From positions 234,269-257,486 of the forward strand of contig WELB01000054.1 of assembly GCA_009602725.1 (NCBI GenBank): a DNA stretch of 23,218 nt. The letters are read 5' to 3'. This document shows, piece by piece, positions 18,033-23,218 of this stretch; position 1 is the stretch's first letter; every line of letters starts with the position of its first letter. The stretch comes from Spirogloea muscicola. Its lineage: Eukaryota > Streptophyta > Zygnematophyceae > Spirogloeales > Spirogloeaceae. The notes below the pieces were generated by a model, which saw only the letters and a list, made by a program, of their open reading frames with translations, was not told the origin of the DNA and did no database searches. The translations under genes were made by a program, and so were the position numbers.

Positions 18033-18309
18033 TACCCCTGTCGCATATAGATTTCCAAATAGAACGGGCCTTCTCTTCCCTCGATCTGATGTGGGGATGG
18101 ACACTTGCAGCATTGCTTTCCTTGCCATCTTAGCATATGCTGCACCAGCAGCATGCTGCCTGGGTTGTCATGCGCAAATAGCCGGCGCGCAAGTGGTCAT
18201 AAACAGAAATTGCACATCATGTTACGATTGATAAGTAGGACTGGGGCACTTTGAAGCTACACAGGAGTTGGCTTAGAACGCCCCCAGTAGCTTGCCCTGC
18301 CAGTCCACT

Positions 18310-18361
18310 TGTAACGTTGGACATTGCAGTGTCAGTGCCCGTTGCTTGTAACGTTTTGTAA
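18310..18361 (+). terminator. Probable polyadenylation region of the EXORDIUM-like gene
   Basis: Three TGTAA signals (18310-18314, 18347-18351, 18357-18361) lie about 280-330 nt after the stop. UGUAA is the chlorophyte polyadenylation signal. Two occur within the repeated context CTTGTAACGTT. Confidence 0.6.
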
Positions 18362-18529
18362 GTGAAGCATACCTGCATGTATGTAGTGGAGGTAGTATAG
18401 CTACAACACGGCAGAGTACTTGTTTGTTTCCAATTGTAGATAGTAGCAACTCATGCTGATATACCTTGAGAGCAGGTTGTGCATGTTCGGATGCCATTGA
18501 ATATGTGTGAGGCCCCAGTCGGCACTTCC

Positions 18530-18975
18530 GGCCCTCTTTCCTTCCCCCCTCCATTCCTCCTGCCACTGCTGGTGCCTCACTCCTCTAGCAGCCGGCCCTC
18601 CCTTTCCCCTCCGCCATCCCTCCTCCTGCCACTGCTGCCAGGCCAGGTCGACAAGGCCCCCCTCATCGGCACTTCCGGCCATCCTTCCNCCGAGGTATGC
18701 AGCCCGGCATGAGCGGACGAGCGGGCGCAGGCCGAGACAGGCAGCTAGGGCTCTTCCGGCACGAAGGTGCAGCGCACGGCTGGCGAGCAATTCTTATCCG
18801 GCTGGCGAGTTCAGAACCCGCGCCCCCTTCCCGGCAGCTCTCTAGCAGCTCCAGCAGGACAGGGTGTCAAGGCCCCAATCGTGGCACAGCCCCCTCTCAC
18901 AGCCCTCTTCCCCCCCCCCCACCCCTCCATTCCTCCTGGCACTGCTGCTGCCTCACTCCACTAGCAGCTCCAGTA
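18530..18975. repeat. Pyrimidine-rich degenerate direct repeats with one N
   Basis: A motif of the form CCTCCATTCCTCCTGCCACT then GCTG-x-TGCCTCACTCC-x-CTAGCAG occurs at about 18549-18595 and 18915-18970, with a partial copy at 18608-18645. An ambiguous base is at 18689. The translations are low-complexity and no gene is supported. Confidence 0.6.
18715..18790 (-). mobile_element. Short LINE-like coding fragment
   Basis: The minus strand reads LASRALHLRAGRALAA, the segment that precedes the tail in family A. The flanking sequence on both sides is unrelated, so only about 60-75 bp are preserved. Confidence 0.65.
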
Positions 18976-19065
18976 GCTGCTAGATGCTAGCTGCTACGTC
19001 ATAAGATGTGCTTTCCTTTGTACTTGGCCATACTGGCCTTCGATTGTTTCAAATACACGAAATTC
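18970..19065 (+). repeat. Family E 3' UTR copy
   Basis: TGCTAGATGCTAGCTGCTAC then GTCATAAGATGTGCTTTCC, TTTGTACTTGGCCATACTGG, CCTTCGATTGTTTCAAATAC. It is repeated almost base for base at 19429-19516. Confidence 0.8.
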
Positions 19066-19076
19066 CTCACTTCCCG

Positions 19077-19260
19077 GCAGCTAGTCTGTCGGATCTGAGA
19101 CTACTCACTCGTACCTACTGAGTGATCCATCCTCCCCCTGTTTTGCCATAGCATCCTCCGGCCCCTTCGTAGCTGCTAATCGCTTGTAGGCCCCCTCCAA
19201 ACCTTTTGTCCATTCTTTTTGGGCAGCCCTTGCCCCCATTGGGAGTGCCACTTCTTCTTC
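19077..19260 (+). mobile_element. LINE-like 3' end with a distinct hairpin (family F)
   Basis: ASLSDLRLLTRTY stops at 19119-19121. The UTR ends CCTTTTGTCCATTC, TTTTT, then the hairpin GGGCA-GCCCT-TGCCC (19220-19234), CCCATTGGGAGTGCC and ACTTCTTCTTC. The stem differs from family A/B in several bases but still pairs. Confidence 0.7.
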
Positions 19261-19339
19261 GTTTGGAACAGCCACACTACCGTTTCCTCTGATCCGTCTT
19301 TGGCGCCTGGCGGGTCGTCGCCGTGGGCGGTTCAGCAAC

Positions 19340-19427
19340 CCTAGGGCTTAGGATTAGGGTTTCGCCGCCGCCGGGGGAGGCGGCATCATGGCCGGCGCCG
19401 TGGCGGCGCTGGCGGCGGCGCCGCCTN
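19340..19427 (+). other. Possible truncated 5' end of a gene with a telo-box-like sequence
   Basis: AACCCTAGGGCTTAGG and ATTAGGGTTTCG contain the plant telo-box core (AGGGTTT). About 35 bp later ATG (19388) opens MAGAVAALAAAPP in GCG-rich codons, then an N at 19427, after which family E UTR sequence begins. It could be a first exon cut by an insertion or by an assembly join. Confidence 0.3.
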
Positions 19428-19428
19428 T

Positions 19429-19526
19429 GCTAGATGCTAGTTGCTACGTCATAAGATGTGCTTACCTTTGTACTTGGCCATACTGGCCTTCGATTGTTTC
19501 AAATACACGAAATTCACCTCACTTCT
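19429..19526 (+). repeat. Second family E 3' UTR copy
   Basis: Near-identical to 18970-19065 including the GGCCA-TAC-TGGCC hairpin. It runs tail-to-tail into a minus-oriented family A copy through TTTCACAGCAGCAGAAGAAG. Confidence 0.8.
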
Positions 19527-19536
19527 TTCACAGCAG

Positions 19537-19925
19537 CAGAAGAAGGGCTCGCCCATTGAGGATAGGGGCTGGACAAGCCAGCCCAAAAAAGAATAAACAA
19601 AGAACGAGAAGGGGGCCAGAGGAAGCCAGAGGAAACGCTAAGAAACCAAAGCACACAAAGAAAGTAAGCAGCTACAGAAGAAGGCTCGCCCATAGAGAAA
19701 GAGGGGCTGGCAAAGCCAGCCCAAAAAGAATGGACAATGTCCAAAGCCGAAGACTGAGATGCCGAGGAAGGACTCCTCTACCCTACCAATCACGACAACA
19801 TACTAGGGAAGCTCAGTACCCGCGAGTGAGCAAGGGGGCTGGGGCTGGAAGAGGATAGGGGCTGGAAAAACCAGCCCAAAAAAGAATGAACAAAGTACGA
19901 GAAGGGGGCCAGAGGAAGCGCTCAC
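19537..19925 (-). mobile_element. Three consecutive LINE-like 3' ends (A, B, A), minus orientation
   Basis: Family A at 19537-19677 (hairpin GGGCTGGACAAGCCAGCCC, internal 10-bp duplication GCCAGAGGAA), family B at 19678-19837 (hairpin GGGGCTGGCAAAGCCAGCCC; tail codons LLTRGY with stop read on the minus strand near 19815-19835), family A again from about 19838-19925 (hairpin GGGGCTGGAAAAACCAGCCC). Confidence 0.75.
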
Positions 19926-19974
19926 AGCCCTCTTCAAGGGCTGGAGAATCAACCAACATCGCAACGCATGCGCC

Positions 19975-20080
19975 CGTCCGTCTGTCTTCCATGGGCATTT
20001 TTGTAAGGCTAGGATTGGCCTCCCATTCAATTTCATGCGCACCGCGCGCCTTCTCTCTTCCATGGGCGAGCACTGTCTTC
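19975..20080 (+). repeat. Family D 3' UTR copy
   Basis: TTTTGTAAGGCTAGGATTGG, CCTCCCATTCAATTTCATGC, GCACCGCGCGCCTTCTCTC and CATGGGCGAGCACTGTCTTC. Most of it is the reverse complement of 7370-7440. The AGGCTA/TGGCCT hairpin is kept with a changed loop. Confidence 0.75.
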
Positions 20081-20084
20081 TCCA

Positions 20085-20310
20085 GCGGTCCATGGCCTCC
20101 GCCTTGCATCTGCGTGCTGGCCGTTACCAGAAGACCACTTGTCCCACCTGCGGCTGCTTAGCAGGGGTTACAGAGTGTTTCGTTGCTGCTTGATTTCCTG
20201 AGTGCTTGAAGCGTTATCTAGCTGCAGCCTCTGGCTTTCGTCAAGGGGACTGGTTTCCGGTGGCTAGTCTTCCTGACTTGCGGCTGCTGACTAGAGGTTA
20301 TTAAGTCGAT
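20085..20310 (+). mobile_element. Two LINE-like C-terminal coding remnants
   Basis: The first reads LQRSMASALHLRAGR then jumps by deletion to the tail codons (HLRLLSRGY, shifted) at about 20140-20170. The second reads RYLAAASGFRQGDWFPVASL then PDLRLLTRGY with a TAA stop at 20302-20304, following a short UTR-like stretch. Confidence 0.7.
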
Positions 20311-20378
20311 AGTCTAAGTAACAAGGTCCGGAAGGGGCCAGAAATCCGTAACTCTGTCAGAAGAGCTTAAGGGGCACG

Positions 20379-20425
20379 GGCGGTGAAAAGCAGCCCAGAA
20401 TATTGGAACAAGGCTCAAAGGGCCG
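20379..20425 (-). repeat. Diverged family C terminal hairpin
   Basis: GGGCGGTGAAAAGCAGCCC followed by AGAATATTGGAACAAGGCTC, matching the family C order in the minus orientation with a weakened stem. Confidence 0.45.
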
Positions 20426-20458
20426 CAGGGCTGGCAAAAGAAAGTGCCTCTCCTAATA

Positions 20459-20645
20459 ACAAAGTGCTCGCCCATAGAGAAGAGTGGCTGGCAAAGCCAG
20501 CCCGAAAAGAACGGACAATATCCCAAGCCAAAGAAAGAGGTGCCGAAAAAGAACTGCACTACAGTCCATGCCTGTGGACTAGGACTAAGACATCAGCCAG
20601 AGGACGCTCAGCAACCTCTAGTCAGGAGATGCAAGACTCCCAATA
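20459..20645 (-). mobile_element. Family B' LINE-like 3' end, minus orientation (unoccupied sister of 13054-13330)
   Basis: The terminal hairpin TGGCTGGCAAAGCCAGCCC is at 20485-20503. Going up in coordinate, the UTR matches 13330-13137 in reverse and reaches the tail codons (DLHLLTRGC in place of RGY) at about 20605-20640. At 20594-20601 CAGCCAGA is continuous, where the 13054 copy has the 35-bp insertion. Confidence 0.8.
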
Positions 20646-20652
20646 GGGGCAA

Positions 20653-20930
20653 GGGCTGTAAAAAGCTAGCCCGAAAAGAATTGAGAAGGTCCGAATGGGC
20701 CACGAAAGCCACAGCTATGCAAGGACCACGAGGGATGGTCATTAAGCATCCCCTCGTTACTCGAAACTTTTCTCCGGATGGGATGATGACTGTCGAAGAA
20801 GTAGCCTATATTCTTTCAAACCATCGCCCCCTCTTCATAAGCTAATAATAGTCTTCCAAAGTGAGCGTTGGCTGTGAAAGGAGAAGGAGAAGCGGCTCTT
20901 TCAGACGAACAAGACTGGTAAAGAGTGATG
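20653..20930. other. Diverged hairpin repeats and an unrecognised short frame
   Basis: GGGCTGTAAAAAGCTAGCCC then GAAAAGAATTGAGAAGGTCC (20653-20695) is a family C-like hairpin. A plus frame then encodes RGMVIKHPLVTRNF and SPDGMMTVEEVAYIL before a TAA at 20843-20845; the amino acid composition is ordinary but I recognise no family. Confidence 0.35.
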
Positions 20931-21246
20931 GAGGGACTAAGTGGCCAAGTACAAAGACAAGCACACTACAGACGTACATCGCCGACTGCTTCGCCGACCC
21001 GCTCAATAATTACGGGTCAGCAAGCAGAGGTTGCTACTCGATGTTCGAATACAAAACGGCCATTATATGCCCTCCTGCCACCATAATAAGCCTGACCAGC
21101 AAAGCACGAGCCTGAGCTCGCTGCAGATAGGCTGATACACGAACGCGCAAGAACGATGAAGATGCTGCCGACAAGCGCATCTCAGCAGGAAGCACATCCT
21201 CACGTCGTGTATATTCTAAAGCCGCAACAGCAAGTTCAGTCTTCAC
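20930..21246 (-). mobile_element. LINE-like fragment, family E, minus orientation
   Basis: The minus strand reads AALEYTRREDVLPAEMRLSA, LRVRVSAYLQRAQARALLVR, close to the family E copy (YARREDVLPAQMGMPAAYL, RRRVSTYLQRAQAYAL). After a frame change the tail SSNLCLLTRNY stops at 21003-21005, and the UTR reaches CTTTGTACTTGGCCACTTAG. This is the last fragment of the island, 81 bp from the GNAT stop. Confidence 0.75.
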
Positions 21247-21326
21247 TCACTTGCTTGGTGAGTACGTCGTGGTATGTAACAGACGGTCACACGAAGTGCA
21301 AGTCTTGAGCATAAGAGCCACAACAT

Positions 21327-23218
21327 TCACAGTCTCGTGAACAGGAGCAGAGGGGTTCCCAACAAGGACCCACTTGTCATGCCCTCCGCCAGTGTCGCTT
21401 GCCCTGCAGCCTGTCCATGTATTCCCCAGAAAATCACATTTTATGAGCGAGATTGAGTACCACAGAGGAAAGGCGGCATGCTGCTTTGATGGCCGTTTGA
21501 AGGGGGCTGTGCCTACCTCAAAGCCACTGGTGTAATATAGAGCTTGGGCTGCTTCATTGCTGGCATTGACATGTACGTACAAGTCCACCAGGCCTGCAGA
21601 CCACCCACAGTAAGGATTGAAGAACCTTGGGAGCAGCCTGGCTGGCAACTTTTACAAACGAGACGCTGCGGCCAGGCTCTCACCCCATTCAGCTGCTGCT
21701 TCAAGGGCCACCTGCACCATGCTATAAGCCACCCCTTCTCTCCGAGCATGCTGCGCCACACACAAATTTGCAATGTAACCGCACTTCCTTCGCTGCCTTG
21801 GGGCGGCATTGATGGCACTGAGGCCCAGCTTCCTTTGCGCCTATACAAAGTGCAACAGTTGTGGTTGTGCTTTGGGTCAACATCCTTCGTCGCTTGTTTG
21901 AAGTGGCATGTCAGTCCCATTAGCAATTTCAGGGACCACTGCAAACAGAAGGTCAAGGAAGTGCAATGGCAGTGCAACAGCTAGTGAAGACAAGAGTAAC
22001 AGAAAGATGCCCTGCGCATGCAAGAGAGACCCTATGCTACACTTACCCCACACAACATCTCTCCTGGCGATAATTGCCTAATGCTCACATCGAGCGTCCC
22101 AAGCATCCTCTCAAGCATGCTGCTTTGAGTTCCTTGCTCATTCACGAGGGGCACTGCCATCTGCACAATCTCCAGATTTCCTTTCGACAAGCGTAGAGTC
22201 AGGAATAGTCAGGCACCTGCTACTTCTATCGTGCATCTGCCATTTTTCATTATTTGCATATTGTTGATGCATTGGGACTGCAGTTGCGGGGGCCATTCGG
22301 AGATACTATTAGATAACCAGGGTACGTGGACCAGGAAAGAGTACCGCAATGAAGCATGTACTCTTCAGGAAGCGAGCATGCGTTCCATTTGTTCTGAGTT
22401 TCAGGGCTCGAAATTCCTATCGCACACAAGCCAGATTGCAGCAACCCACCAAGCAATCATCACGGCTGGGCATGTTGCGGTAATTCTGTCGAAAAATTCA
22501 CTGAAAATGGCTGCGAGCCTTGAATACTCATCACACCTGCTCTGCGAACTTCTTCTTGAAGCTGTCCACATATCTGCAGCCAAAGGGTAACTTTTTGATT
22601 TCAACGAGACTTCCACGTGATTTGCATGACTTGTGTTTGCCAACAACCATAAGTGCGTGTCGCCTGCTCCTCGCAGACCTACAGAGCATTCTGCAAAGCA
22701 CTTGTCGACCTCGGCAAACGCTGCTGACGTAGAGTGCCCACTGCAACATGGAGTGACAGACCTCAGGCAAAGTGACCTCCAAGACTCGCGGCGGGCTAGC
22801 TCTGCACCAACCTGACGTAAGGCTGCTCCTCGCAGTATGTTTCGGCACGGAGCCAGGCTGCGGCCTGCATGGCAGGCAGCCTTCAAGTCGACGAGTGAGG
22901 CTGAAGGCTGTGCTACATGGGCATGTCAGCTGACGACCCCTTGCTCACTGACGACTTTTGGTGGCTGGCAGGCTGCCGGCCGCTCACCCAGTAGTCCTCG
23001 TCTGACCGCGCCTCTTGCAGCACGTAGCCGTCGAAGACCCGCCGCGCCTGCCGCCTCGTCTCCTGCTGCCGCGGGCCATCGCTCAGCTCGGCCGCGAGGG
23101 CGTCATTGCTGGCTTCGAGAGCGGCCGCGGCGCCTCCCTGCCCGTCTCCACGCCCCGCCTGGGGCTTCCCCGCAGACGGCTGCGCCGCCAGCGCGCCGGC
23201 AGCGGCGGCGGCGGCGGC
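21327..23218 (-). CDS. GNAT-family N-acetyltransferase (plant/algal type), 5'-partial, eight exons
   Basis: GNAT enzymes transfer an acetyl group from acetyl-CoA to an amine; the substrate here cannot be read from sequence. Minus-strand exons in coding order: 23218-22988, 22864-22812, 22573-22537, 22416-22362, 22180-22047, 21840-21684, 21593-21517, 21410-21327 (stop TGA 21329-21327). All junctions are GT-AG and phases agree, giving 275 visible residues. Residues 1-58 are Ala/Gly/Gln-rich, possibly the end of a plastid transit peptide. Then RRVFDGYVLQEARSDEDYW, AAAWLRAETYCEEQPYVR, YVDSFKKKFAEQEFRALKLR, MLGTLDVSIRQLSPGE, the acetyl-CoA motif A region GYIANLCVAQHARREGVA (191-208, R-R-x-G-x-A), motif B LYVHVNASNEAAQALYYTSG (227-246), and a C-terminus LLGTPLLLFTRL. 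The 205-nt intron between 22046 and 21841 has a weak acceptor (TTGTATAG). The start codon lies beyond the window edge. Confidence 0.88.

Noticed and set aside
19365-19400. Telomere or interstitial telomeric array
   Set aside because: Only about one copy of TTAGGGTTT is present; no tandem array exists, so a telo-box-like promoter element or chance fits better.
8400-20700. CRISPR array, because short repeats with hairpins recur
   Set aside because: Spacing is irregular, copies occur in both orientations, the hairpin follows retroelement coding tails, and the host is eukaryotic.
21840-21977. An extra GNAT exon (minus strand, after an acceptor at 21939-21941)
   Set aside because: Joining it would need a second intron of about 45 nt or less and disturbs the frame; direct joining of 22047 to 21840 keeps phase 0 and a continuous family match.
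1-23218. tRNA genes
   Set aside because: I found no stretch with convincing A-box and B-box spacing and cloverleaf arms by eye; a tRNAscan run would settle it.

Overview
The window looks like nuclear DNA of a green alga (Chlorophyta; a trebouxiophyte is my best guess). GC-rich exons are split by short spliceosomal introns, chlorophyte-type TGTAA polyadenylation signals follow the EXORDIUM-like gene, and the genes are plant/algal in type (Elongator ELP1, an EXORDIUM-like secreted protein, a plant-type GNAT acetyltransferase with an alanine-rich, possibly plastid-targeting N-terminus, and an ArsM-like relic). The species is inferred, not proven.

Layout. 1-5113 (+): nearly complete ELP1 (Elongator scaffold, six exons, 1337 residues visible, start outside the window); one intron is of the GC-AG class. 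5114-6812: spacer with possible ELP1 3' end signals and, on the minus strand, an orphan exon resembling the N-terminus of arsenite methyltransferase. About 6814-14650 and 18715-21246: a dense graveyard of 5'-truncated non-LTR retrotransposon (LINE-like) 3' ends in both orientations, from at least five families. No reverse transcriptase core is present; copies begin in or after a C-terminal restriction-endonuclease-like domain, end in a shared peptide of the form S-D-L-x-L-L-(T/S)-R-G-Y-stop, and carry a 3' UTR with a short GC-rich hairpin followed by a TGGGCGAGC...CTTTCTTC terminus. 15623-18032 (+): a ten-exon EXORDIUM-like gene with a signal peptide sits between the two repeat blocks. 21327-23218 (-): an eight-exon GNAT-family acetyltransferase gene, its 5' end cut by the window edge.

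The genes do not form an operon or pathway; they are unrelated single genes around a retroelement island. The most unusual signal is in the island: insertions of only the last 23-35 nt of a retroelement flanked by 8-9 bp target-site duplications (one with an unoccupied sister copy in this window), nested insertions with duplications, a 204-bp near-perfect inverted repeat around an endonuclease-domain fragment, and 3' hairpins whose shape is kept while the stem sequence changes between families. Two isolated N bases (18689, 19427) lie in the right-hand repeat block and may mark uncertain joins.
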